This document shows positions 33,245-41,172 of a DNA stretch of 49,702 bases, piece after piece. The stretch lies in assembly GCA_036260255.1 (NCBI GenBank), contig DATAAF010000025.1, forward strand, positions 1 through 49,702, written 5' to 3'. Within the stretch, counting starts at the first letter, position 1. The number at the start of each line of letters is the position of its first letter. The notes beneath the pieces are model-generated. The model was not told where the DNA came from. It worked only from the letters and a program-made list of their open reading frames with translations, and searched no databases. The stretch comes from DASZJY01 sp036260255. GTDB lineage: Bacteria; Actinomycetota; Acidimicrobiia; Acidimicrobiales; AC-14. The position numbers and the translations under genes are program-made.

Positions 33245-34204
33245 TCAGCCGTTGCGGGCCTGGAAGAGGTGGTAGAGGAGGATCAGCTGGGCCTGGGCGA
33301 GGGGCTCGCTACGCTCGCCGTTGTCGATCCTGCCGAGGGACTCGGGGATCGGTTCGTCCCCGACCAGCGCCTCCCAGATCTGCTCCTCGACCTCCCGCGT
33401 GATCTCCCGCTTGGCGTAGGAGTGGATGTGCAGGGAGTCGACGGGCTTGCCGTCCTCGTCGCGCTCGAGCTTGAGGTGCATGGCCTCACGGTGGTCGTCG
33501 GTGAGGATCTTGGAGAGCTCGGGGTGGGGGATCGTGGGCCGCAGGAGGATCGTGGCGCTGAGGGGCTCGCCCTCCGCCCGCTCCCTCCCCTCGATCGGCG
33601 CGAAGCGGATGACGATGTCGGCGTTGCTCCGCTGCGGGCGGATGAACTGGGCCGACTCGGGCTCCCGCTTCTCCATCTCCTTGCGGACCTGCTCCTCGGT
33701 GTAACCCCGCTTCTTGGTGTCGCGCTTGAGCTTCCACTCGAAGCGGATCTCCTCGGGCGGGTCCAGGTAGACGGTGGCGTCGAAGCACGCCCGGGCCAGC
33801 TTGGTGTGCAGGGGCAGGAGCCCCTCGACGATCATGAACTCCCGCGGCTCGACGAGCTCCGGGCGCCCGAGGGTGCCGTCGTCGTGGTTGTACACCGGCT
33901 TCAGGATCGGGTGCCCCATCGCCAGGAGCTGCAGGTGCTGCTCCATGACCTCGATGTAGTTGCACTCGGGGTGGAGCGGCGTGAACGGCTTGTCCTTGCG
34001 CTCCTCGCGGTCGTAGCGGTGATAGTCGTCGACGCAGATCGACGAGATCCGCTCCGGGCCGAGGGCCTCGACGAGCCCCTTGGTGATCGTCGTCTTCCCC
34101 GACGCGCTGTCGCCGGCGATGGCAAGCATGATCGGCCGTGTCTGGGTTTCCCCGTTGTTGCTGCTGCGCCACGCTCGTTGGATGGTGATCGGCTTGTCGG
34201 GCAA
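33245..34204 (-). CDS. prk: Phosphoribulokinase
   Basis: Phosphorylates ribulose 5-phosphate to the RuBisCO substrate ribulose 1,5-bisphosphate. In 319 residues it has the P-loop LAIAGDSASGKTTITKGL, ICVDDYHRYDREERKDK, KPVYNHDDGTLGRPELVEP and MIVEGLLPLHTKLARACFD, the pattern of PRK/uridine-kinase family enzymes of the plant/cyanobacterial-like lineage. TTG 34204 follows GGAGGTGA at 5 nt; ATG 34303 after AAGGAGG is an alternative giving 352 residues. A 15-codon open frame (GTG overlapping the rpe stop) lies between rpe and prk. The gene is intact although RuBisCO nearby is not. Confidence 0.85.
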   Translation of the reverse strand: MPDKPITIQRAWRSSNNGETQTRPIMLAIAGDSASGKTTITKGLVEALGPERISSICVDDYHRYDREERKDKPFTPLHPECNYIEVMEQHLQLLAMGHPILKPVYNHDDGTLGRPELVEPREFMIVEGLLPLHTKLARACFDATVYLDPPEEIRFEWKLKRDTKKRGYTEEQVRKEMEKREPESAQFIRPQRSNADIVIRFAPIEGRERAEGEPLSATILLRPTIPHPELSKILTDDHREAMHLKLERDEDGKPVDSLHIHSYAKREITREVEEQIWEALVGDEPIPESLGRIDNGERSEPLAQAQLILLYHLFQARNG

Positions 34205-34343
34205 GGAGCTCACCTCCGGACCTGAAGCTTGCACCGTGCCGGTGGCAGACCCCCGCGGTGGGATCCCGGCGGCCCAGCTGGGGAGATACCGGCCGGCCAT
34301 CATCGCACGCCGCCTCCTTCCTGGGAAAAGCCCTCGATCTGGG

Positions 34344-35060
34344 TCACGAGATCGCCTCCTCGGCACGGCTCCGCAGGGTGGCGACCGCGTCCTTGAGGCC
34401 TCCCTCGTGCTTGTAGAGGGCGCTCCCGGCCACGAGCACACGGGCGCCGGCGGCCGCCGCCCCGCCGACGGTGTCGGGGCTGATGCCGCCGTCCACCTCG
34501 AGGTCGATCTGGTGGCCGGACGCCTGGATCATCGCGGCGGCGTCGGCGATCTTCGGCTCCATGGTGTCGATGTACGCCTGGCCGCCGAAGCCGGGGTTGA
34601 CGGTCATGACCAGGAGCAGGTCGGTGAGGTCGAGGACGTGGCGGACCATGTCGAGCGGCGTGTGCGGGTTCAGTGCCACCCCGGACTTGGCGCCCGCCTC
34701 GCGGATGGCGTTCAGGCTGCGGTGGAGGTGCCTGCACGCCTCGGCGTGGACGATCACCAGCTCGCAGCCGGCGTCCACGTACCGCGACATGAGCTCGTCC
34801 GGCTCCACGACCATCAGGTGCGCCTCGAACATGATCGACGCGTGGGAGCGGCAGGCGGCGATCACGTCGGGGCCGAAGGTCAGGTTGGGCACGAAGCGGC
34901 CGTCCATCACGTCCCACTGGATGCGGTCGGCGCCCGCCGCCTCGAGGGCGGCCACCTCCTCGCCCAGGCGTGAGAAGTCGGCCGGCATCACCGACGGCAC
35001 GATCTCGACGGTGCGCGCGGGTGCCTCGGTCGGAGCGTCGTCGGTCTGAGTGGCGCTCAT
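34344..35060 (-). CDS. rpe: Ribulose-phosphate 3-epimerase
   Basis: A 238-residue TIM barrel that interconverts ribulose 5-phosphate and xylulose 5-phosphate. Landmarks are IVPSVMPADFSRLGEEV (family usually has Leu-Ser in SILSADF), IQWDVMDGRFVPNLTFGP, FEAHLMVVEP, VIVHAEA, MTVNPGFGGQAYI and LEVDGGISPDTV; the catalytic Asp pair and metal ligands are intact. ATG 35060 has AGAGGAA upstream. It is the first gene of the rpe-prk unit, which together supplies ribulose bisphosphate in autotrophs. Confidence 0.93.
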   Translation of the reverse strand: MSATQTDDAPTEAPARTVEIVPSVMPADFSRLGEEVAALEAAGADRIQWDVMDGRFVPNLTFGPDVIAACRSHASIMFEAHLMVVEPDELMSRYVDAGCELVIVHAEACRHLHRSLNAIREAGAKSGVALNPHTPLDMVRHVLDLTDLLLVMTVNPGFGGQAYIDTMEPKIADAAAMIQASGHQIDLEVDGGISPDTVGGAAAAGARVLVAGSALYKHEGGLKDAVATLRSRAEEAIS

Positions 35061-35186
35061 GGCGAAGTTCCTCTGGATGGCTGGGGGCGGACGAACTGCC
35101 GAGCTCGCTTCACGTCAAGTGATACCCACCGCGGCCGACCGTTTCCTCCCCCAACGGGTGAGTTGGAGGAGGGATACCGTGACGGC

Positions 35187-35867
35187 GTGGCTGTGACCGA
35201 GACGTCCCGCTCGGCGGAGCCCGTCCGCCTGCTGCTGGTCGACGACCATCAGGTGGTCCTCGAGGGACTCGGGTCGATGCTCGCCTCCCAGAGTGGTCGG
35301 GTGACCATCGTCGGCGCGACCACCGACCCAGCCGAGGCGCTCGAGCTGGCCGTCGAGCGGGCGGCCGACGTGGTGCTGCTGGACGTCCGCCTGCGGGGGG
35401 CCAGCGGGCTCGATCTGTGCGAGGCCCTGATCCGCCGCCGCCCCGGCGTCAAGGTCGTCTTCTTCACCGTGTACGACGACGAGCAGTACCTGTTCCAGGC
35501 CCTGCGGGTGGGGGCGTCGGGGTTCCTGCTCAAGACCACCACCGGTCCGGAGCTGGCCGCCCACCTCGAGCGGGTGATGGAGGGCGACGTGGCCATCGAC
35601 CCCACACTGGCCGGCCGCGTGGCCATGACTGCCGCCCACCTCCAGAGCGGCGAGTTCTGGCCGGGGGCCCGCCTCGGTCTCACCCAGCGCGAGAGCGAGG
35701 TGCTCGAGCTCATGGTACGGGGGCTCTCCAACCGGGCCATCGGCCAGCGCCTCTACATCGGTGAGGAGACGGTGAAGACCCACGCCCGGGCGATCTACCG
35801 CAAGCTGGAGGTCGGCGACCGGGCCCAGGCCGTGGCCACCGCCCTGCGTGAGGGGATCTTCCATTGA
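35187..35867 (+). CDS. LuxR-family response regulator
   Basis: About 226 residues: a receiver domain (residues about 10-125: LLLVDDHQVVLEGL, phospho-acceptor Asp in VVLLDVRLRG, Lys in GFLLKTTTG) and a C-terminal LuxR HTH (LTQRESEVLELMVRGLSNRA, GEETVKTHARAIYRKL). The frame is open from TTG 35163, but that codon is part of the GGAGGAGGG ribosome binding site, so GTG 35187 or 35193 is the real start. It is coupled by TTGA overlap to its sensor kinase. Targets are unknown; its position between carbon-metabolism genes may be meaningful. Confidence 0.9.
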   Translation: MAVTETSRSAEPVRLLLVDDHQVVLEGLGSMLASQSGRVTIVGATTDPAEALELAVERAADVVLLDVRLRGASGLDLCEALIRRRPGVKVVFFTVYDDEQYLFQALRVGASGFLLKTTTGPELAAHLERVMEGDVAIDPTLAGRVAMTAAHLQSGEFWPGARLGLTQRESEVLELMVRGLSNRAIGQRLYIGEETVKTHARAIYRKLEVGDRAQAVATALREGIFH

Positions 35868-37135
35868 CCGCCGGCGGGCCCGAAGGGCCTTCGACGGCGG
35901 AACAGGAGAACAGCGCGCCGCAGGCGCACGAAGCAGTTCCGGGGGTTCTCGGGGGGCAGAGCCCCCCGACGCCGAGCCCCCCGACGTCCTTCCTGCGGCT
36001 GGTGATCGACCTCACGTCGGGCGACCCCGACCTGGCCGAGGTCCTGCGGGCCGTCCCCCTCGTCGTCACCGAGGCCACCGGCTCCGACGTGTGCTTCGTA
36101 CACCTGGTGGACGAGGAGCGCCAGCGGGTCGTCCTGGCCGGCGCCACCCCACCGTTCGACGAGGTCGTGGGCAGCGTCGAGCTGGCCATCGGCGAGGGGG
36201 TCGCCGGGTGGGTGGCGCAGCACGCCGAGCCCGCCATCGTCCCGGACAAGTGGGCCGACAGCCGCTACCGCTACATCCCGGCGCTCCGGGGCGAGGAGTT
36301 CACCTCGCTGGTGTCGGTCCCCATGCTGGCGGGCGGCCGGGTGGTGGGTGTCCTCAACGTCCACTCCCGCGGGCAACGGACCTACGGTCCGGCCGACCTT
36401 GCCCTCTTGACCGACGTCGCCAACCTGGTGGGGGGCACCATCGAGAAGGCCCGCCTCTACCACCGGCTGGCCGAGCGGGAGGAGGAGCTCGAGCGCTTCG
36501 CCGCCCGCACGGTGGAGGCCCAGGAGCTGGAGCGCCGCCGCCTGGCCGGGGAGATCCACGACGGGATCAGCCAGCGGCTGGTGAGCCTGTGGTACCACCT
36601 GCTCGCCGCCGAGGACGCCATCGGCGACGTCGAGCGGCTCTGTCGCGAGCTGGAGACGGCCAAGGGCCTCACCACCGCCGCGTTGGAGGAGACCCGCGCC
36701 GCCATCATGGGGCTGCGCCCCTCGGTGCTGGACGACCTGGGACTGGGCCCGGGCCTCGAGAGCCTGGCCCGGTCGGTCACCGGCCTGCAGGTCGAGGTGG
36801 AGGTCGCCCCCGAGCGGCTCCCACCCCACGTCGAGGTCGCCCTCTACCGCATCGCCCAGGAGGCACTGCAGAACGTGGTCAAGCACGCCCAGGCGTCGCG
36901 GGTGCGAGTCTCCCTCCTGCCGGTGCCGGGCGGCGTGCGCCTGGCCGTCGACGACGACGGTCGGGGCATCGCCCACGACGGCCAGGACAGCTCCGAGAGC
37001 GGCCCGTCCTACGGGATGGTGGGGATGCGCGAGCGGGCCGAACTGATAGGCGCTCGTCTACGGGTGGCCTCGTGGCCGGACCGGGGCACGACCGTCGAGG
37101 TGGTCGTGCCCACCGCCGGCAGCGGCCGCTCCTAG
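35864..37135 (+). CDS. GAF-domain sensor histidine kinase (NarL/LuxR partner type)
   Basis: A 423-residue soluble kinase: an N-terminal Pro/Gly-rich linker (1-45), a GAF domain (about 45-195), a HisKA_3 dimerisation helix with the phospho-acceptor His in RRRLAGEIHDGISQ, and a HATPase domain (ALYRIAQEALQNVVKHAQA, VDDDGRGI, GMVGMRERAELIGA). No membrane helix is seen, so it senses a cytoplasmic signal. The start is TTG 35864 overlapping the regulator's TGA. The N-terminal linker is partly encoded by a palindrome at 35949-35969 that looks like inserted repeat DNA. Confidence 0.9.
   Translation: MTAGGPEGPSTAEQENSAPQAHEAVPGVLGGQSPPTPSPPTSFLRLVIDLTSGDPDLAEVLRAVPLVVTEATGSDVCFVHLVDEERQRVVLAGATPPFDEVVGSVELAIGEGVAGWVAQHAEPAIVPDKWADSRYRYIPALRGEEFTSLVSVPMLAGGRVVGVLNVHSRGQRTYGPADLALLTDVANLVGGTIEKARLYHRLAEREEELERFAARTVEAQELERRRLAGEIHDGISQRLVSLWYHLLAAEDAIGDVERLCRELETAKGLTTAALEETRAAIMGLRPSVLDDLGLGPGLESLARSVTGLQVEVEVAPERLPPHVEVALYRIAQEALQNVVKHAQASRVRVSLLPVPGGVRLAVDDDGRGIAHDGQDSSESGPSYGMVGMRERAELIGARLRVASWPDRGTTVEVVVPTAGSGRS
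35949..35969. repeat. Palindrome inside the kinase gene
   Basis: TCGGGGGGC-AGA-GCCCCCCGA is a perfect 9-bp inverted repeat with a 3-nt spacer; a partial further copy (GAGCCCCCCGACG) follows immediately. It encodes the low-complexity linker VLGGQSPPTPSPPTS and resembles the dispersed G-run palindromes found between genes in other Actinobacteria. Confidence 0.45.
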
Positions 37136-37139
37136 AACG

Positions 37140-38162
37140 CTAGGCCGCTTCCTTCTCCATGTCCTCGGAGTACTCGCCCTTGCTGGCCAGGCTGACGAGC
37201 TTGGCCCGGGCGGCGATGGCGGCCCGACCGGCGTCCATGTTCGACTTCTCGCCCTTCCAGGCGTCCATGGCGGCCTGCTGCAGGGCGCGGGCGTAGGAGT
37301 AGGTGAGGCGCCACGGCACCCCACCGATCTCGTTCATGGCGTTGAGGTTGGCGGTCGCCTGCTCGGGCGACTGGCCGCCGGAGAGGAACGTTATGCCGGG
37401 CACGGCGGCGGGCACGTTGCGCTTCAGGCAGCGAATCGTCATCTCGGCGACCTGCTGCACACTGGCCTGCTCGGGGCAGTCCTTGCCCGAGATGACCATG
37501 TTGGGCTTCAGGATCATCCCTTCGAAGTCCACCCGCTGCTCGTGTAGGGCGGCGAACACCTCGTGCAGCGTCAGGTCCGTGACGTCGTAGCAGCGCTCGA
37601 TGGTGTGGTCCCCGTCGATGAGCGTCTCAGGCTCGACGATTGGGACCAGGCCGCCTTCCTGGCACAGGGCGGCGTAGCGGGCCAGGGCGTGGGCGTTGGC
37701 CCGGATGCAGTACAGGCTCGGGATGCCCTCGCCGATGGTGATGACGGCGCGCCACTTGGCGAACCTGGCGCCCATCTCGACGTACTCCTCGATGCGCTCG
37801 CGCAGCCCGTCGAGCCCCTCGGTGACCTTCTCGCCCTCGGCCAACGCCAGCGGTTTGGCCCCCGTGTCGACCTTGATGCCCGGGATGATGTCGTTGTCCC
37901 TGATCATCTCGGGGAACGGCTTGCCGTCGGAGGACTTCTGGCGGATGGTCTCGTCGTACAGGATCACGCCGCTGATGTACTTGCCGATGTCGGGGGCGGT
38001 AAGCAGCATCTCCCGGTAGTCGCGGCGGTTCTCCTCGGTGGACTCGATGCCGACCTTCTCGAAGCGTTTGGTGATCGTGCCCGTGCTCTCGTCGGCGGCC
38101 AGGAGCCCCTGGCCCGGGGCCACCATGGCCTGTGCGGTCGCCTTCAGGTCGTCGGCGCTCAT
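37140..38162 (-). CDS. Class I fructose-bisphosphate aldolase
   Basis: A 340-residue Schiff-base (class I) aldolase that cleaves or forms fructose 1,6-bisphosphate (and sedoheptulose bisphosphate in the Calvin cycle). Family blocks: GQGLLAADESTGTITKRFEK, SGVILYDETIRQKSSDGKPF, KWRAVITIGEGIPS, the Schiff-base Lys in GMILKPNMVISGKDC and GITFLSGGQSPEQATANLNA. ATG 38162 has GAGGAGGAC upstream. The open frame above it is not coding for aldolase but runs through a LysR pseudogene. It lies convergent to the sensor kinase gene (4 bp apart). Confidence 0.93.
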   Translation of the reverse strand: MSADDLKATAQAMVAPGQGLLAADESTGTITKRFEKVGIESTEENRRDYREMLLTAPDIGKYISGVILYDETIRQKSSDGKPFPEMIRDNDIIPGIKVDTGAKPLALAEGEKVTEGLDGLRERIEEYVEMGARFAKWRAVITIGEGIPSLYCIRANAHALARYAALCQEGGLVPIVEPETLIDGDHTIERCYDVTDLTLHEVFAALHEQRVDFEGMILKPNMVISGKDCPEQASVQQVAEMTIRCLKRNVPAAVPGITFLSGGQSPEQATANLNAMNEIGGVPWRLTYSYARALQQAAMDAWKGEKSNMDAGRAAIAARAKLVSLASKGEYSEDMEKEAA

Positions 38163-38244
38163 GCGATCCCGTCCTCCTCGTCTTCGTCCTCGTACCCTCT
38201 GAAGAAACTTACCCGGGAGACCTTCAGCGGAAAAAGTGGTCCCG

Positions 38245-38540
38245 TCAGCCGCGCTCGGCCAGGTCGAAGCGTCGCCCGCCGCCCCGCGCCGGGATCGGCG
38301 AGACGGAACGAGATGGGAGAGGGAGGCGGGCGGTCGGTGGCAGCTCGTCGCCCGTCCGGGCCCCCGAGGTGCCAGGCGCGATGACGGTGGGACGATGCTG
38401 CCACCTTCCCCTCCGGTGAGGCCGGGCGCAGACCCGGGGCACCGCCACTCCTGCAACGCACCCTCGTCGAGCTCCCGGGCGACGGCGTCGCGCGAGATGA
38501 GCCTGATGCCCAGCCCGACGAGGACGGACTCGCGGATGGC
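38245..38540 (-). pseudogene. Decayed LysR-family regulator, C-terminal part (probable cbbR)
   Basis: The minus strand encodes, from 38540, AIRESVLVGLGIRLISRDAV then ARELDEGALQEWRCPG, the end of a LysR effector-binding domain. Further pieces of the same domain then appear in other frames: RAWHL, DELPPTAR, SLSHLV and a final RRFDLAERG with TGA 38245-38247. The N-terminal HTH half is missing and an in-frame stop lies just upstream. Its position, divergent from a RuBisCO remnant, fits cbbR, the usual activator of the cbb operon. Confidence 0.6.
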
Positions 38541-38580
38541 GCCCGCGGGTGGCGACGGTGACGAGCGAGCGGGGTCAAGT

Positions 38581-38598
38581 CATAACCGGGACCTTATG
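38581..38598. promoter_or_regulatory. Candidate LysR-type (CbbR) box
   Basis: CATAA-N8-TTATG is a perfect 5-bp inverted repeat with T-N-A ends, placed between the divergent regulator remnant and the cbbL remnant, where a CbbR operator would be. AT-rich symmetry is rare in this sequence. It has probably outlived its genes. Confidence 0.4.
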
Positions 38599-38616
38599 CC
38601 TCGTTTGGAGTAGGTC

Positions 38617-38956
38617 ATAGACAACGAAACATCGCACCTGACGAATCGGTACGAACACGAGAACCAACAAGATGCTTCACTACCTGGGTGAGGACGTCGT
38701 GCTTCAGTTCGGTGGTGGGGCGATCGGCCACCCGATGGGCATCGCCGCCGGCGCCACCGCCACCCGTGTAGCCCTGGAGGGATGTCAAGGCCCGCACCGA
38801 GGGCCGGGACTACCTCAAGAGGGCCAGGACATCCTCAAGCAGGTGGCCAAGAAGAGCCCCGAGCTGCAGGCCGCCCTCGACACCTGGGGCGAGGTGGAGT
38901 TCAACTACGAGTCCACCGACACCCCGGACCTCGCCGAGACGCCGACCGCGGCGTAA
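38617..38956 (+). pseudogene. cbbL: RuBisCO large subunit pseudogene (red type, form IC-like)
   Basis: The first codons after a GGAG site read (ATA)DNETSHLTNRYEHE, like the N-terminus of red-type CbbL with the start ATG changed to ATA. The sequence then jumps, near 38655-38666, to the C-terminus: NKMLHYLGEDVVLQFGGG, AIGHPMGIAAGATATRVALE, then VKARTEGRDYLK in a shifted frame, then GQDILKQVAKKSPELQAALD and TWGEVEFNYESTDTP to TAA 38956. About 1.1 kb of the gene including the active site is gone, and two compensating single-base losses flank the VKARTEGRDY stretch. Confidence 0.85.
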
Positions 38957-38970
38957 GAGGAGAGCCCGAC

Positions 38971-39102
38971 ATGCGGATCACCCAAGGGACCTTCTCGTAC
39001 CTTCCTGACTTCACGGACGACGAGATCAAGGTGCAGGTTCAGTACGCCATCGACAACGACTGGTCGGGTCTCGGGAGTGAGCCGGTAGCCGCCTTCGGCT
39101 GA
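38971..39102 (+). pseudogene. cbbS: RuBisCO small subunit pseudogene (N-terminal fragment)
   Basis: After AGAGGAGA and ATG 38971 the frame reads MRITQGTFSYLPDFTDDEIK VQVQYAIDNDW, the N-terminus of red-type CbbS (normally about 140 residues). It then runs into unrelated sequence (SGLGSEPVAAFG) and stops after 43 codons. It follows the cbbL remnant by 14 nt, as in a cbbLS operon. No cbbX follows. Confidence 0.85.
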
Positions 39103-39103
39103 C

Positions 39104-39141
39104 AAGACGACGTCGGGCTGCGGTCCTCAGCCCGGCGTCTT
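39104..39141. terminator. Bidirectional hairpin between cbbS remnant and HAD gene
   Basis: AAGACG (39104-39109) and CGGGCTG (39114-39120) pair with CAGCCCG (39128-39134) and CGTCTT (39136-39141), with a small internal bulge and a 7-nt loop. It lies between convergent reading frames, as expected for a shared terminator. Confidence 0.6.
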
Positions 39142-39147
39142 CGCGTC

Positions 39148-39816
39148 TCAGCGCTCGTTCAGGAGCTTGCCGAGCGGGCTCTCGTCGAAGTGGCCAAGGA
39201 GCTCGGCCACGTCCTCGTACACCGCGAGCGCCCCACGCTGCTCGAGCTCCTCCCGCTGGTGACCGCCGGTGAGCACGCAGACGACCTCGAGGCCCAGCTT
39301 CCCGGCGGCGTCGAGGTCCCAGACGGTGTCGCCCACGACGAGGGTGCGGTCTGGGTCGAGGTCGAGCTTCTCGAGGGCCACCTCGAAGATGTCGGGCGCG
39401 GGCTTGCTGGACCCGACGTCGCTCTTTGACACGACGTAGTCGACCGCCTCGTGGGCGCCGACGGCGTCGCAGAGCACCGGGATGTCCTTCTCGCTCGACG
39501 ACGTGGCCAGTACACAGCGGGCCCCGCGGCGGTCGGCCTCCTTGACCAGCTCGCCGGCCCGGGGGAAGGCCTTGATGTCCTCCTTGAACGGCTCGTAGTG
39601 GCGGGAGTGGGCGTCGCTCGCCTCGTCGCTCTCCCGGCCGATGAGCCGCTCCACCAGCTGGTCCGACCCCATCCCGATGAGGGGGTGGATCCTGCTCATG
39701 GGGACGGCCTCGCCGACCTCCTGGAAGGCGCGCCACCAGGCGACGGTGTGGAGGTAGTTGGTGTCGACGAGCGTGCCGTCGACGTCGAAGAGAATGGCGG
39801 GACGCGGGTCGGTCAC
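39148..39816 (-). CDS. HAD-superfamily hydrolase (phosphatase)
   Basis: A 222-residue HAD subfamily IA phosphatase: nucleophile motif ILFDVDGTLVDTN, a helical cap (about 20-85), motif II in CVLATSSSEKD, Lys in SKSDVGSSKPAPD and the acidic motif LVVGDTVWDLDAA. Substrate unknown; phosphoglycolate phosphatase (CbbZ) is possible given the neighbouring cbb remains, but nothing in the sequence proves it. It starts at GTG 39816 with a G-rich leader. Confidence 0.87.
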   Translation of the reverse strand: MTDPRPAILFDVDGTLVDTNYLHTVAWWRAFQEVGEAVPMSRIHPLIGMGSDQLVERLIGRESDEASDAHSRHYEPFKEDIKAFPRAGELVKEADRRGARCVLATSSSEKDIPVLCDAVGAHEAVDYVVSKSDVGSSKPAPDIFEVALEKLDLDPDRTLVVGDTVWDLDAAGKLGLEVVCVLTGGHQREELEQRGALAVYEDVAELLGHFDESPLGKLLNER

Positions 39817-39877
39817 CCCGCCGGCCTACCCGCCCGCCGGCCGGCTCACACCGCCCGGCCGGTAACATGAGTTCGCC

Positions 39878-39949
39878 GGCGGCGTGGCCGAGTGGTTTAG
39901 GCAAGGGCCTGCAAAGCCCTGTACACCGGTTCGATTCCGGTCGCCGCCT
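39878..39949 (+). tRNA. tRNA-Cys (anticodon GCA), element integration site
   Basis: Acceptor arms GGCGGCG and CGCCGCC, anticodon loop CTGCAAA within GGGC/GCCC stems, T-arm CCGG-TTCGATT-CCGG and discriminator U73, which is characteristic of tRNA-Cys. CCA is not complete in the DNA. TAACAT (39863-39868) is a good -10 box. The integrase gene starts its 3' side 35-54 nt away, marking the tRNA 3' end as the attachment site. Confidence 0.93.
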
Positions 39950-39983
39950 CCGAGCGAAAGCGCAGGTCAGGCCCGACGTTTCC

Positions 39984-41171
39984 CTAGGGGACCTCGAGGA
40001 CGTCAGGCCCCCGACCACACGCCAGCCACACGCGAGGCGTCGGGCAGGTCCACAACGGGCGCCCGGTGCGCCGGCTCGCTGGCCGCCACGACGTCGTCGA
40101 GGAAGGCCGCGACCGCGTGGTCGCGCTCCCGGGTGGCGTGCTGGTAGATGAGCGCCGCGCGCGGGAGGCGTGGCCGATGCGAGCCATGAGTTCCTTCGTC
40201 GTGATGCCCGGCATGCGAGCGGTCAGAGTGGCGGCGTGGTGGCGCAGGTCATGCGGTCGAAGCTCGGCCGGTGCGCCAGTCACCGCTAGGGCGTGGCGCC
40301 ACGCCCGGGAGAACGTGGCTCGTCGGAGGGGGCCGCCCTCAGGGCCTGTGAACACTGGCGCCTCGGCGCTGGGGTCGGTAAACGTGGCCAGGTGCTGCTC
40401 GAGGGCCCGGACGACGACGCCCGGAAGCGCCACCGTGCGCCGGCCCGCCTCCGACTTCGGGGCGAGAACGACGCGACCGCTGCCGGCTATCTCCTGCGCC
40501 TGGCGCGTGATGCGAACCTCGGCGTGGAGCAGGTCGACGTCGGCTCGCCGAAGCCCGAGTGACTCTCCGGTTCGGAGCCCAGCGAAGCCTGCCAGGAGCA
40601 CCATCGCCCGATAGGGCGGCTCGATAGCGTCGGCCAGGTCGAGGACGAGAGATGTCGCCACCAGCGGCCGCTCGGCGGTGTTCTCCTGCCCGCCTCCGCG
40701 GACCCGGCATGGGTTCTGGCGGATGAGCTCGTCAGCCTCGGCCGTAGCCAGGACCGCGCGAAGCAATCTGTACGACTTCGCCGCCTGGTCCCGCCCCGCC
40801 GCAGCCGAGACGTCCGCGTGCCACGTGCGGACTGTCTCGGGCCGAATGGTCCGAAGGGGCCGGCCGCCGAGGCGTGGGCCGATGTTCCGGCGGTAAAGCC
40901 GTTCGTATCCGACCCTGGTCGACGGCGTGAGCGGTCGACCCTTGACGAGCCGGGACGCCAGCCACGAAGCGAAGTAGTCGTTGAGCGTGCGAGCGCCGGC
41001 CCGGGGGTCGAGCAAGATGCCGTCGAGTGCGTCGGCCTCGACCCGGGCCCGGTACTCCTTCGCCGCCTTGCTCGTCTTGAACGGCTTCTCGACCGTCCTG
41101 CCGTCGACGCGGAACCGGACGAGGAACCGGTCCTCGCCCGCCTTCGTGGTGCGCTTCTCGATGCTCGCCAT
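39984..41171 (-). CDS. Tyrosine recombinase/integrase, frameshifted before the catalytic Tyr
   Basis: A phage-type tyrosine integrase with N-terminal arm-type domain (MASIEKRTTKAGEDRFLVRF), SAM-like core-binding domain (NDYFASWLASRLVKG) and catalytic domain: Arg I in LAGFAGLRTGESLGLR, the HxxR box ELRPHDLRHHAATL. After ARIGHASR (near 40160) the frame becomes nonsense. A shift by one base restores AALIYQHATRERDHAVAAFL with the catalytic Tyr and a natural end at TGA 40003. One C is missing from a C-run. The gene is therefore inactive or carries a sequencing error. ATG 41171 lies 1 nt after the stop of the upstream gene. Confidence 0.85.
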   Translation of the reverse strand: MASIEKRTTKAGEDRFLVRFRVDGRTVEKPFKTSKAAKEYRARVEADALDGILLDPRAGARTLNDYFASWLASRLVKGRPLTPSTRVGYERLYRRNIGPRLGGRPLRTIRPETVRTWHADVSAAAGRDQAAKSYRLLRAVLATAEADELIRQNPCRVRGGGQENTAERPLVATSLVLDLADAIEPPYRAMVLLAGFAGLRTGESLGLRRADVDLLHAEVRITRQAQEIAGSGRVVLAPKSEAGRRTVALPGVVVRALEQHLATFTDPSAEAPVFTGPEGGPLRRATFSRAWRHALAVTGAPAELRPHDLRHHAATLTARMPGITTKELMARIGHASRARRSSTSTPPGSATTRSRPSSTTSWRPASRRTGRPLWTCPTPRVWLACGRGPDVLEVP

Positions 41172-41172
41172 T

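Noticed and set aside
34298..34345. 15-codon frame between rpe and prk as a peptide gene
   Set aside because: It overlaps the rpe stop as GTGA, but is short and ends where an alternative prk start lies; it is more likely leader sequence. Kept only as a note in the prk entry.
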